A DNA stretch of 64,000 nt. Source: Gracilariopsis chorda (taxonomy: Eukaryota; Rhodophyta; Florideophyceae; Gracilariales; Gracilariaceae). Shown in pieces: positions 32,060 through 41,588 of this stretch. Under the pieces are notes generated by a model that was not told the DNA's origin, ran no database searches, and saw nothing but the letters and a program-made list of their open reading frames with translations. The stretch lies in contig NBIV01000013.1 of the NCBI GenBank assembly GCA_003194525.1, positions 1 through 64,000 on the forward strand. The letters run 5' to 3'. The translations under genes were made by a program, and so were the position numbers. Numbering within the stretch: the stretch's first letter is position 1; every line of letters starts with the position of its first letter.

Positions 32060-32282
32060 GAGAGCGGCATGATGTACAAAGCAGGAAAAAGCCAGGATCC
32101 TTCCGGACGAAAAGGTTTGGAAGGGTTCCTGTATCGACTTGAGATCGTTTCAGGAGCTGTGTACGACTTATGAATGAAGCTTTCGTTGGCCTCCGTTTGT
32201 CATTTTCACCACAAGCAACGCAAGGACCTTCAGTTGGCTGGTTCCACGAATCCCTGACGACCTCTTTCATTTTTGACGCCAT
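31983..32282 (-). CDS. Small Cys-rich hypothetical protein
   Basis: ATG at 32282 begins MASKMKEVVRDSWNQPTEG. Two CxxC pairs, PCVACGEN and LLCTSCRS, about 50 residues apart could bind one zinc ion, as in HNH or zinc-ribbon folds. A donor-like GGTACGG near 32020 raises the possibility that the frame is spliced before its stop at 31983. It overlaps the end of the plus-strand gene at 31118-32059. Confidence 0.3.
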   Translation of the reverse strand: MASKMKEVVRDSWNQPTEGPCVACGENDKRRPTKASFISRTQLLKRSQVDTGTLPNLFVRKDPGFFLLCTSCRSPKNGWNVICDVRRYGSKSRSALQVS

Positions 32283-33200
32283 CCCCGAGAATGGCTCCGG
32301 CTGTTTCAGACAGCGAAACTTCGGCGAATGGGAATTTGAGCTCCGTCTGTCCTTTTGAGCTATGCGGAAGGGGCGACGCTGGAAAGTAGAGGCGGCTGCG
32401 AAGGAATAAAGTTGCGGGGTTCTGGAGACTGTGGCCGAAACCCCTCCGTGGAGGTCACCGAGTGCAGTTTTGCAGATTTGGGAATGTCGGTAGGTAGAGC
32501 CTTATGATAAGGCTCATTTCACAATTTTCTGAAATATCACGGACTGATATGTATGTAGCTAGCCTTCCCTTCGGTATCATTGAGAGACCGAGATCCCGTT
32601 ATAAAATGAAAATACAGTACCTAAACGGGCATGCGCGTCCCAACGAAATGAAGACTTCTACTGGCAATTGGAGCAAAGCACTTGGGTGTGGGGATAAGCC
32701 TTACCTCTTCGCGTGCGCCTCATGCCTCTTCTCTTTTCTTCGCTGCCATTCGAGACACTCGAGACAAGCAGGTAAAGAAGGCGAACGTTGCCACGCAAAG
32801 AAGACGCCACGCATATGCATCACTCCACTGAACTGCCAAGGCGGCTTGGTTACTAACGGCGATGGAGGGATCGCTAATGCCAGGGATTCGGGGTGCACTG
32901 TTGCTGATGTGTTCGTCCAGACCTTTCCTCGGGTTTTCGTACAGCGTTCTGAACGGTATCGGAAGACGGAATGTTGTTTCAAATGTCGCAATTTGGTTCC
33001 CCGGGCTTCAAAATCTTCGCATCGCGCTTGTACGCTTTCAGAGTTAGAGAAAGACGATACCGTTATTCAAAATGTGCCGCTGTGGGATAAATATCAAAGT
33101 GGATTCACGATTACTAACGGCACATGTTAAGAAGATAAGTGTGCCAGTTATGATTGGAGCGATTTCTGGGGTTGTTGGGTACTCAAGGCGGAGCTTCGAA
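32283..33200. other. Intergenic stretch
   Basis: Open frames on both strands (for example 32504-33130 plus and 32991-32701 minus) lack motifs. A 45-codon frame from the ATG at 33072 with a hydrophobic end (VPVMIGAISGVVGYS) overlaps the AFG1 stop by a few bases. None is convincing. Confidence 0.3.
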
Positions 33201-34706
33201 TCAGTTTGAGGACGACAGAGATGCTTGAAACGGAGACCGTACACCAAAACCAGTTGTTTGCATCTCCTTCAATCTCGAAATCGCTCTTCGAAAGGCAAAA
33301 GCTTCGTCTTCGCCAGTATACAAAGTGCTCGACGAAACAGCTCTGTTGTCCGCACCGACACCTTCTTTCGCCATTTCTGTTTCAAACTGTAACCCTTCTG
33401 CAATCTCCGCGTGATCCGCGCCAGGCCTAACGCCGCTAAACATATCGTCCAAATCTTTAGCGTCTGTGCGCATGACTATCCGAACCTTGTTCTCATAGCA
33501 CACATCAATTAAGGTAATGAATCTGCGCGCAAAATTACGGGTGTCAGAAGCAAACACAGGCACGATATCTGTGACGAATATGGTTGATACATTGTTTGCA
33601 ATCGCTCGGTAATCAGCAGCTCCGACAGCTGCTTCGATAAGTTCTTCGGTAGTCAGTTGCACGGCATTTGCTCCCACACGCTGTGCGTGAAACTGCCTGC
33701 CATAAGCGACTGGCCAAACAGCGGAAACGACCTCATCCCATTCTCTGCCGGTGGTTTGTCTCCAAAATTCTTTCACCTGCTCTTCTTCGTGCGGAGCATA
33801 ATAAAGACGTTGGCCCTGATCCTGCTCCGACATAAGCGCGCGATAATCGACCCCTCGGAGATGTATGAGTTCGCAACGATCGTGAAGAAGGTCCAAAAAC
33901 GGGAGGAAGTCAGTAGCTTGTAGCTGACTTCGATTGAGATCTGCCGGCGCGCGATTCGCGGTGAAACAGACTATCGTGCCGGACTGCATGAGTCTGCCGA
34001 GAATACCATGCATGAGGCGTGCATCGGCAACATCGGCGACTTGAAACTCATCAAAGCACAACAGACCGCCTCCGGTGCCGGCGGCATTTGCTCGACCCAA
34101 TCTACCAACGACGGCATCTAAAGGATGAAAAAGCCCCCTCTGTGCACGTTCTCGTTTGGTCAAACTATCGTACTCGTGCAGCATTTGGTACACAGAGATC
34201 ATGAAGGTATGATAGTGAACACGAGCACAGGATGACAGCACGTCGTTCGAGCAGGTGAAAAGCATGTCCATTAACAGACTCTTACCGCATCCGACATCCC
34301 CATGTAAGTAGAGACCGGTCGGAGACTCAGGAGCCGGTGGAGCTTCAGGTAGTCCAAAATAGTGATTTGGCAGCGCATCAATAGGTGTATCCGGGGGGAT
34401 TCGATTCGCAACGTATCGGAGTTTTCTCCACACGTCGCCTACGGTGCCAAACCTAGCGAGACGGGCATTCTCGCGCAAAAGGATATCGTGACGCGCTTGT
34501 TCGATGTCCAGAAGCTTATCAGCATGTGATTCCATTTGTTGTATGTACGGAGGTAGCTTATGTACCAGGTCGTCCAGCCTTGGAAGCGCATGCTGTTGGG
34601 GCACACTGTACCGCAAAGCTCCATTTTGCACAGCAGCGGCATGGAGATGTGAAGGTAAACGGGCGACACGCTGCAGAGTCTGCATGATGGGCGCAAGCTG
34701 CTGCAT
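33201..34706 (-). CDS. AFG1: AFG1/LACE1 mitochondrial ATPase
   Basis: A 501-residue P-loop ATPase of the AFG1/ZapE family, which helps turn over or assemble inner-membrane respiratory subunits. Walker A is GDVGCGKS at 136-143, Walker B LLCFDEFQVAD at 215-225, and sensor 1 sits in IVCFTANRAP. The family motif PPYIQQME lies upstream, and the C terminus has RRFITLIDVCYENKVR. The N terminus is basic-hydrophobic with a possible mitochondrial presequence. Length is slightly above the yeast family norm. The start is the ATG at 34706; the upstream run is out of frame. Tandem with the RETICULATA-like gene on the same strand. Confidence 0.92.
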   Translation of the reverse strand: MQQLAPIMQTLQRVARLPSHLHAAAVQNGALRYSVPQQHALPRLDDLVHKLPPYIQQMESHADKLLDIEQARHDILLRENARLARFGTVGDVWRKLRYVANRIPPDTPIDALPNHYFGLPEAPPAPESPTGLYLHGDVGCGKSLLMDMLFTCSNDVLSSCARVHYHTFMISVYQMLHEYDSLTKRERAQRGLFHPLDAVVGRLGRANAAGTGGGLLCFDEFQVADVADARLMHGILGRLMQSGTIVCFTANRAPADLNRSQLQATDFLPFLDLLHDRCELIHLRGVDYRALMSEQDQGQRLYYAPHEEEQVKEFWRQTTGREWDEVVSAVWPVAYGRQFHAQRVGANAVQLTTEELIEAAVGAADYRAIANNVSTIFVTDIVPVFASDTRNFARRFITLIDVCYENKVRIVMRTDAKDLDDMFSGVRPGADHAEIAEGLQFETEMAKEGVGADNRAVSSSTLYTGEDEAFAFRRAISRLKEMQTTGFGVRSPFQASLSSSN

Positions 34707-35141
34707 GGCGGATGCAATGGAAGGGGACGGATGGGGTTGGGGAATTATGATAATGGTGCCGAAGGTGACAAGTGCTGCGGTTGTTTACTGGGGCGGGCGC
34801 CACTGCGATGGACGATGGCGCTGAGCTGTGACGCACAATGGTACAATGGCACGCCCGTAGACGCGGGCCGATGCGCCACGGAGGGCAAAGAGCAACTGGC
34901 GCCTGTACCGAAACGAATTTCAGCGGGCGTCGGAACGAAACATCATTGGCGCTTTGAGTATCGTTAAATATCTACGCGAAAACAGCCAATCCCACCGCGG
35001 CCATCCATGTGCCGTGCTCCGTACAGTTGATTGAGTGCTCCCATTCCCAGTGGAAGTAGTCGAGAGAAGCCCATCTCCTTCCGCCGCCAACCTTTCTCCG
35101 TCCATGCATTCTCGACTCTCGACCCAACTCTATCGTCGCCG
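34707..35141. other. Short gap upstream of AFG1
   Basis: Probable AFG1 promoter; contains no supported gene. Confidence 0.4.
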
Positions 35142-36254
35142 CTACTGCAGTCCCCATTGCTTCGCCCACGGCAGCCACTGCGCGCTTCCAAAGTAGCTAT
35201 TACCCGCTCGCAACGCGAACGTCACCAGTCCCAGCAGCATCCCGTTTCCGACCAGGAAGCGATCCAGCACGCGCTGCTCAATGCAGTTCACGGCTTGATA
35301 CCTGCTGTTCGAACTCACCATCAGGAACGACCCCCACGCCAGACTATTCGGTATTACCGGCGCCAGAGTAACATCTCCAATCTTGTGCCCGCTGGCGTTT
35401 CTAGCCTTTACCAACCAGCTCGTCAAGCCATGCCCGACCATCGATGATGTGAACCCAACCGTTCCGAACTGCACGCCCTTCCATATAAACGCTACTATTC
35501 TTTCACCTAGTAGGAAGTTGCCCACTTGCCCCGCGTGACGAGGCAGTGCTCGTACCGCTCCACCCGCCAACGCCACGGGGCTAAGCAGCCAAACCAACAT
35601 CGCATCTCCGAACAATTCGAGCGCGATGTCACTCAGGTAGAAGTCAAACTCCTTCCAGAATCGTTCACCTCTGCCTCGCACTTCGGCCATAGTCTTTGTC
35701 GTAAATCCAATGCACAGTTCCACTCCCATCTGTAGCGGCAGTCGTGCGTTAGCCATAAGTCTGAACCGTAGTGCCGGCCATCTACGCGCAAGTGCGCCCA
35801 GCACTGGAATACTGTACACCTCCTTCAATCGTTTCACCTCATCATCCGCCACAGTTTCTCGCACCTTTTGGCCAGGCGCCTCCTCGCTCTCCTGGTTTTC
35901 AGAATCATCACCCCAGTTCGGACCGCTTCCTTCACTATCATCGCCCCCGCCACTTGGTGGAACTCCATTCCCGGAGTCCACTCTTTGCGATTCCTCCAAC
36001 ATATGTTGTTCTTTAAGTGATGTAGATGGTTCTTGAATTTCGTCTGAAGTCGTATCTGGATTTGAAGAAGTGCTGAATGACGGAACGCTCTTCGGATCCG
36101 GGTCGTACGTCCTTCTATCTCTGCGAAAAGAGTCATTGTACCTCACATTGCGTCTCAGTCTCATCACCACCTTCACTGGGCGGGTGCAAGTAACATTCGT
36201 TGGCGTGCCTCGCAGCGAAACCGGCGGCGCTACAAGAAAAGCCGCCCTGTTCAT
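35142..36254 (-). CDS. RETICULATA-related (DUF3411) plastid envelope protein
   Basis: 370 residues from the ATG at 36254 (a GTG three codons earlier is a poorer start). An N-terminal transit region (MNRAAFLVAPPVSLRG) is followed by a disordered Ser/Glu/Gly-rich segment and then the DUF3411 core from about 140. That core shows RGERFWKEFDFYLSDIALEL, KGVQFGTVGF, LAWGSFLMVSSNSRYQAVN and the end AQWLPWAKQWGLQ, all close to the plant RETICULATA-related consensus. Several membrane segments are expected in the inner plastid envelope. Plant members affect plastid amino-acid and nucleotide supply and mesophyll structure, but the transport substrate is unknown. Confidence 0.88.
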   Translation of the reverse strand: MNRAAFLVAPPVSLRGTPTNVTCTRPVKVVMRLRRNVRYNDSFRRDRRTYDPDPKSVPSFSTSSNPDTTSDEIQEPSTSLKEQHMLEESQRVDSGNGVPPSGGGDDSEGSGPNWGDDSENQESEEAPGQKVRETVADDEVKRLKEVYSIPVLGALARRWPALRFRLMANARLPLQMGVELCIGFTTKTMAEVRGRGERFWKEFDFYLSDIALELFGDAMLVWLLSPVALAGGAVRALPRHAGQVGNFLLGERIVAFIWKGVQFGTVGFTSSMVGHGLTSWLVKARNASGHKIGDVTLAPVIPNSLAWGSFLMVSSNSRYQAVNCIEQRVLDRFLVGNGMLLGLVTFALRAGNSYFGSAQWLPWAKQWGLQ

Positions 36255-36729
36255 TGTGAGCACGTATTACGAAACTGAATGACGAAGGTTGACGAAGCGC
36301 ATGTGATGGCGGCGGCTTGTCTCAGATAATAGATGTACTAGTAGTCCGTACGAGTGGCCTGTTTTTCTTTCCAAGTGATGGGCACAAACGGATTTCATGA
36401 CATGTTGTCCAGTGTTGCTGCTTCATGTACCGTTGGTACTGTATCAGTTCGCATATCTCAGAATGAGAGTTTCGGTTGCGCGTTTCTTCCGTATCTGCTG
36501 TACGAAAGTACAAGGTATTTTATTCAAGAATCAACATTGCACACAAATCACATTTCTACTGTAGATCGACCAGGATGATCGCAATTGTGGAACCAAAGAG
36601 CCCCTTCTTCTCGGCAAAGTTGAAATGTTCGCTGTTTATCCGGTTTCACGTACAAGCAATATCCATCCCAGTACATGACATGCACAAGAGACATCTGAAG
36701 ATTACTAGATGAACCAAATTAATGTGTGC
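36255..36729. other. Intergenic stretch
   Basis: No gene or repeat supported. Confidence 0.4.
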
Positions 36730-37130
36730 TTATGAGCTGGGTGGGAAGAAGTTGCGCTGCAGTTTCACGTCCATGGGCAAAGATGCTGACACCTGAAAAG
36801 ACAACCATGGGATGGTCTTCCCCGTACCTGCTCCACAAAGGCAACAATCCCGGTGGTTCTGTTGCGACGTTACCCTTGGAGTGGCGTGCTGATCCGCCAA
36901 GAATCTCACGCAGATGCTCGTGAATTCGTCGGAAACCTCGAGTACATCAGTCGAGAATTTATACCCATCAGTATCTTCCACCTCCTCGCTCGTCAAATAT
37001 GTTTCTTTTGCCGCATACAAGAGGTGACCACTTCCACACAGCGATCACACACAGCGGTCACAGGGAAGACCGTCAAGAATTACAAACGCAGAGTGTGCAT
37101 CATGCAAATGGGCTTTTTAAACAAACACAT
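36730..37130 (-). CDS. Possible three-exon small gene
   Basis: A consistent model joins 37130-37084, 36988-36874 and 36792-36730 across introns of 95 and 81 nt (GTAATT...ACGAG and GTAACG...TTTTCAG), giving 74 residues with FEEVEDTDGYKF and ICVRFLADQHATPR. A second frame over the same DNA also looks coding (PMVVFSGVSIFAHGRETAAQ), so the choice is unsure. It starts only 21 bp after the fibrillarin stop, which is unusually tight. Confidence 0.25.
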
Positions 37131-37150
37131 GAGATTTACGAGCGGCAACA

Positions 37151-38155
37151 TCACGACGGAATTTGCTTCTTCTTCCGTTTGTACACTCCGACCACGACGC
37201 AATGATCTCTTTCGTAAGGCTCTAGAGACAATTGTTCTAGAGGCTTGAGTGACATTCCTCTTAACTTGTCCACTTCACTTGCAAACACTGCTGCTGCGGG
37301 AGCCGTGGAGTCAATACAGTTTGCCTTGATAGAGATCATGTAATGTCCCCCTGTCTTGAGATAGAACTGAGCATTAATACCCACGATTCTTGCTTGATCC
37401 GGCTGTGCAACATCTGCAAAGATGACATCCACCATACTGACCAACATTCGGTACTTGGCAGGGTGTCGAGCGTCTTCGATAATCGGTACGATGTTCGTTC
37501 GCTTTTTGGCAAGATTCACCAAGTCCCTACCCGAACGCGGTGAAAACTCTACCGCATAGACGACGCCTGTGGGACCAACCACATCCGAAACGTGCGAAAC
37601 GGTTGTACCAGATGCTGCTCCGAGATACAGAACTTTAGCGCCCGGCTTAATCCAACAATTATCAATTCCGCCAACAATACTTGCAGCAAGCTTTGACCTG
37701 AACGGTGACCAAAACCGATATTCAATCTTATCCTTGATGTCGTTTTCCCCATCCTTCCGCGTGACTTCCACCTGAACTCGTTTTTCCCCGTAGACACTGT
37801 CTCCCATCACCATATTCTTCGTTACCAGAGCGTCGTCTTTGCCCCTTACCATAAAAATACCTTCATGTCTGAGCGGTTCAACAATGACCTTCGACCCTCC
37901 CCGATTTCCTAGGCCTCTCCGACCACCGCGTCCGCCGAAGCCGCCACCACGACCCCCACGCCCTCCGCGCCCGCCCCTACCGCCTCCTCTTCCACGAGGT
38001 TTGAACCCCCCTCGGTCTCCGAAACCCCCTCCGTAACCTCCTCCGAAACCACCTCCGAAACCACCTCCGAAACCACCTCTCCCGCCGCCTCGCCCACCAC
38101 CGCGTCCACCGCGTCCACCCCTACCGCCTCGTCCACCACGCGGCGTGAATGCCAT
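37151..38155 (-). CDS. NOP1: Fibrillarin (box C/D snoRNP 2'-O-methyltransferase)
   Basis: A 334-residue nucleolar protein that methylates ribose 2'-OH of rRNA under guidance of box C/D snoRNAs, with Nop56/58 and Snu13. Residues 1-90 are a GAR domain (RGG/GGFGG repeats). The methyltransferase core has [18 protein letters not shown] (SAM loop), [14 protein letters not shown] and [14 protein letters not shown], and the C terminus is basic (YKRKKKQ). No intron in the coding part. The GAR repeats are encoded by a regular CCTCCGAAACCAC-type tandem DNA repeat near 38040-38075. Start is the first ATG, 38155. Confidence 0.97.
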   Translation of the reverse strand: MAFTPRGGRGGRGGRGGRGGGRGGGRGGFGGGFGGGFGGGYGGGFGDRGGFKPRGRGGGRGGRGGRGGRGGGFGGRGGRRGLGNRGGSKVIVEPLRHEGIFMVRGKDDALVTKNMVMGDSVYGEKRVQVEVTRKDGENDIKDKIEYRFWSPFRSKLAASIVGGIDNCWIKPGAKVLYLGAASGTTVSHVSDVVGPTGVVYAVEFSPRSGRDLVNLAKKRTNIVPIIEDARHPAKYRMLVSMVDVIFADVAQPDQARIVGINAQFYLKTGGHYMISIKANCIDSTAPAAAVFASEVDKLRGMSLKPLEQLSLEPYERDHCVVVGVYKRKKKQIPS

Positions 38156-38193
38156 TTGGTTCGCTAGGGCAGTTGCGCTGACTCACGCCTCGT

Positions 38194-38732
38194 TCAAGGT
38201 CGCAAGGAAGGAACAACAGAATAAGAAGAGGAAAGGTCTTCGAGTGTGACCACGCTATCTGTCGTATACTGATCCGCCGTGATCCGTCGTCCCTTCAAGA
38301 CAAGGTGGGGCAGGTGATGAACTGAACGAAACTTGGCGTATTGGGGTTGACCGTCGGCGGCAAAAGCAGTGAAGCGTGATCCAGTCACGTGCGACAAGCT
38401 GGGATCTACCCTTGGTATACAGAATCCTAATTTTCTGCCAAGTTTTGGATAATTTTATCAAAAGACAAGCCAGAGGCTTTTCATCTGCCACTTCGTCCTC
38501 AGCAGATCCATTTGCTCACCGAATAATTTACGAAGGGTATCTAGCGGTGCCTTTGGTACCACCCGGTACGTAGACCTATTGTACAGTACGACACGCCTTA
38601 TTATTTCGCAAGCGCAGCGTTGGGATGCTTCTTTCAGCTAAACAGCTCTCTCTCTGCAGCTTATCCGGAACAACAACATCGCCATACCCCCAATCTCGTA
38701 TTCAGTTGGCGGTAATCTCTGCTTTCCTGCAT
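38194..38732 (-). CDS. Hidden three-exon gene, unknown protein
   Basis: Joining 38732-38688, 38637-38520 and 38426-38194 gives an unbroken 131-residue protein. Intron 2 (38519-38427, GTGAGC...AAATTAG) is exactly 93 nt and restores the frame from RKLFG to FCIPRVDPSLSHVTG; intron 1 (GTATGG...TTTAG) is only 50 nt and less certain. Composition is that of a folded basic protein, for example CEIIRRVVLYNRSTYRVVPK and KFRSVHHLPHLVLKGRRITA. I do not recognise it. It sits between mS37 (divergent) and fibrillarin, whose ATG is 38 bp downstream of its stop. Confidence 0.45.
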
Positions 38733-38761
38733 CAGTTTTTTCAGATCATTGCAGTTAGAGA

Positions 38762-39112
38762 ATGGGGGCTGCCTCGAGGGGACCCAGGTTACCAAAGCGC
38801 CGTACCATCGAAAGATTGACCAAGAGAGGACCAGAGTGTGTGATGGAAATGATGGCTCTGTTGTCTTGCTTCAAGGAATCCAGCTTTAACGAAGCGAAGT
38901 GCGCGGGTCAAATGAGGGCACTACATGACTGCGTGTCAAGGAAGGTAAGTAATGAGCGTCTCCATCGAAAATTGAGAACAAGAAGAGAATGATCACTCCA
39001 TCGACTGACAGTTCACCACTCTTCACCTATCGAGTAGCCTGAAGCAAAGAACAAGCGAAAGAGCACAGTATTCTATCACCTCAAGCGGCTCTACTATATG
39101 CAAAGAAGATAA
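38762..39112 (+). CDS. MRP10: Mitochondrial ribosomal protein mS37 (Mrp10/CHCHD1)
   Basis: Exon 1 38762-38944, a 93-nt intron (GTAAGT...GAGTAG), exon 2 39038-39112: 85 residues. Twin CX9C motifs, CVMEMMALLSC and CAGQMRALHDC, form the CHCH hairpin used for Mia40-dependent import into the intermembrane space in most such proteins. The basic N terminus (RLPKRRTIERL) and the C-terminal KSTVFYHLKRLYYMQ (compare Mrp10 N/S-T-x-x-Y-H-L-x-R-L) identify mS37 of the mitochondrial small subunit. Unspliced, the frame would lose the conserved end. Confidence 0.9.
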
Positions 39113-39162
39113 CCATTTACTAGTTGATAATCACGACACCCCAACCAGCGGACGCATCACAT

Positions 39163-41313
39163 CTACCCACGCAGCATTGCTCGGAAATCATCTTGATTCA
39201 TAGGTTTTGGGCTAGTGGTTTCGCCCCCACCCTTAGCGTCTTGAACATCTTCACTCATCTCAACGTCATTGTCTTGATGCATTGCTCCAGAAACCACTCT
39301 CCTTCTTCGCACAGAAGCATGCGGCTGCATTGTACGTCTCCTTGTGGACGACCCTCGTGGTCTTGATCCCTTCTTCCTTCTGTGCGGAGGTTTGGATCGT
39401 TTCACAGATATTGTTCTCCCATGAATTGCTTGTAAATGCTTTGTGAGTGCCTTTTGAACCGCAGCCTCATCCTCAAATTCAATATATGCGATTCCTTTAG
39501 TTGCGCCATCCGAGCGTAACGGAATGCGTATCTGACGTATATGATCCGCGTCTCCGAAAACGTCTCGTAGATGTTCCTCCTTGACGTTAAACGGTAAGTT
39601 TGAGATGAACACCGTATTCGGTTCTGGATCGTTACTCACCGGTTTCAACTCGTGGGATCTAGATTCAGTGGGCTTGGCGTCACTTTCCTCCTTTTGTTCG
39701 TTCTCAGCCCCCTTTTCTACGGTTTGAGATGGCGTCGTTCGGTGATCTTCCTCTATCTCGTTCATTGGTTCAGGTGTTTCTTTTACGTTCGCACCGTCTT
39801 GCGCAGCACTCGGTGGCTCTTGAATGTGCATTTCGTAATCTGAAGTGGTTCTCTTCTTCCGTTTTTTCGGATCGTGCACTTTGTCACGACGAGTGTTGGT
39901 TCTCTTTCTGTCGACATCGTCCAGAACGCCCACATGCTGTTTGTGCGGTGCGAGCTTGGAAGCAGCGATATCAATTCGATGCAGTCTGTGCAGGAACCCT
40001 TCTCTATCAGGTACACTAACCTCAAACGCCTGCCAAGCATCTCGTAGAATGCCAATATCCCTAGACGACGTAGCGTGTCGCATACCACTTTCAAACATAT
40101 CCCGAACAGCCGCTTCATTGTTCAAACCAATTGCAGAAGCGTATTGTAAGCGCCATCTACATTCGGTCGGTCGCGCATGTACAACAGACTCGAATAACTC
40201 AACAGCATCCTGCAAGTAATTCGCTCTAACGAGCACACAAGCGGCGTGACAAGTTGCAGCGGCCCAGTGTACAGAGTTTTGCACGTTGAAGCTCAGTGAG
40301 CGTTTGAGGGTTTGCAGCATGTGTCGCGGCGCGCCTAAGACAAGATACACGGACCAGGCGTTCTTTGTGAGCGCTTCTGCAGCAGCGTATTGAACGCTGT
40401 TTGTAACGAAAGGGTGCGCTCGCTCCAAAATGTGTTGAAGCTTTTCCAGGGGTTTCTCGTGGTCAGAAACGGATAAAACGGCGTGTGACCAGGCTTGAAT
40501 GCAGTTGGGAGTGTTTCGCACGGCGCGATTTGCTACGAAAGAGAGGTGGTGGTTGTTTTTCGACTCAGTTAGATAGGATAGGTAGTGAAGCCATGCTGTG
40601 GGATTTGAGAATTGATCTGCTATCATGCGCTCGTAGACTGATATGACGGCGACGGGGTAGACATTTTGAACAAAGGCCGCGTAGGACGTGTATGCGTGAA
40701 TGAGAAGTGCGGGATCAGCGTGCTGTCGGGCGTGGTTGAGCTTCTGTTCGAATTCGGAAAACTGGGACGATAGTGGTGACGGATGCGACTTGTATATGGG
40801 CTTTTCAAAGGCAGGTGAGTCGTTGGTGGTGGTCAGAAATGAATGGTAGATGTGCCACAGTTGATGACCGTCCGTGAAATGATGAAATGCGCCAAGCCGA
40901 AAAGAACGCTCGAAAGCGGTTTTGAGGGCGCGCGCATCGACAGCGTGTTGAGCGAAGAGCTCGGACATCACTTGGTGATAGGAGCAGTGCAGAGGGACAC
41001 TGAGAAAGTCATCAAGTGCGCGTCGAAAGATACGGAGCATTGACATGCGCTGTAATGGAGTTGTAGTGAGTGATAATTCATCTTTGGTCCATTGTAACCA
41101 GACGACTGGGTGTAACGGATGGTGGTCGGCAAAGCTTTCGCGCGCTTGGCGGGTGGCTTCGAGGTTGCCGGTGGCACGCAAGGCGTGGACAAGGGCGAGA
41201 TGATCATGGTATGAATTAGAGGCTTGCACGGCTTGTCGAAGGGAGGCGATACGCAGCTGCTCGGAGGCGGATGAGGAAGAGGAGGACGAAGAAGCGCTGT
41301 CTGCTGGCGACAT
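39163..41313 (-). CDS. SART3: SART3/Prp24-type U4/U6 snRNP recycling factor
   Basis: 716 residues from the ATG at 41313 (the frame is open further upstream but without a better start). The N-terminal half consists of HAT helical repeats (for example FVANRAVRNTPNCIQAWSHA), a Lys/Arg/Glu-rich linker follows with a nuclear signal, then one RRM at about 568-640 with RNP2 VFISNL and RNP1 GIAYIEF. The last residues, NQDDFRAMLRG, match the LSm-binding tail of Prp24/SART3. It anneals U4 and U6 snRNAs. Animal SART3 has two RRMs, so this is a reduced form. Convergent with mS37, only 50 bp apart. Confidence 0.88.
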   Translation of the reverse strand: MSPADSASSSSSSSSASEQLRIASLRQAVQASNSYHDHLALVHALRATGNLEATRQARESFADHHPLHPVVWLQWTKDELSLTTTPLQRMSMLRIFRRALDDFLSVPLHCSYHQVMSELFAQHAVDARALKTAFERSFRLGAFHHFTDGHQLWHIYHSFLTTTNDSPAFEKPIYKSHPSPLSSQFSEFEQKLNHARQHADPALLIHAYTSYAAFVQNVYPVAVISVYERMIADQFSNPTAWLHYLSYLTESKNNHHLSFVANRAVRNTPNCIQAWSHAVLSVSDHEKPLEKLQHILERAHPFVTNSVQYAAAEALTKNAWSVYLVLGAPRHMLQTLKRSLSFNVQNSVHWAAATCHAACVLVRANYLQDAVELFESVVHARPTECRWRLQYASAIGLNNEAAVRDMFESGMRHATSSRDIGILRDAWQAFEVSVPDREGFLHRLHRIDIAASKLAPHKQHVGVLDDVDRKRTNTRRDKVHDPKKRKKRTTSDYEMHIQEPPSAAQDGANVKETPEPMNEIEEDHRTTPSQTVEKGAENEQKEESDAKPTESRSHELKPVSNDPEPNTVFISNLPFNVKEEHLRDVFGDADHIRQIRIPLRSDGATKGIAYIEFEDEAAVQKALTKHLQAIHGRTISVKRSKPPHRRKKGSRPRGSSTRRRTMQPHASVRRRRVVSGAMHQDNDVEMSEDVQDAKGGGETTSPKPMNQDDFRAMLRG

Positions 41314-41588
41314 GGCGGGATATCTACGGAAGATGGGCAGATGTGTTGCTCCGCGCAGGATCAGAAATGGCGCTGCGATGATTGATTGGATCAGTGGGAG
41401 CGCGCCGGGGTTTTTAAGCGCACGCATAGCACGCATAAAAGCGCGCGTCTGCCGGTGCCGCACACGTGTCCAGGTGTGTGGGGCGCGCAAAAGGCGCGCA
41501 GCGCACAGCGAGCGCGGGGGACAAGGCGCGTCGCATTTGCGCATCGTGGAAAAAAAAAACAAAAAAACAAAAAACAACGCGCGCCGCT

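Noticed and set aside
33072-33209. 45-codon frame starting MCRCGINIK with a hydrophobic end
   Set aside because: Too short, no family signal, and it overlaps the AFG1 stop codon on the other strand.
37839-38139. Open frames antisense to or shifted from the fibrillarin GAR region
   Set aside because: They mirror the Gly/Arg repeat composition and have no independent support.
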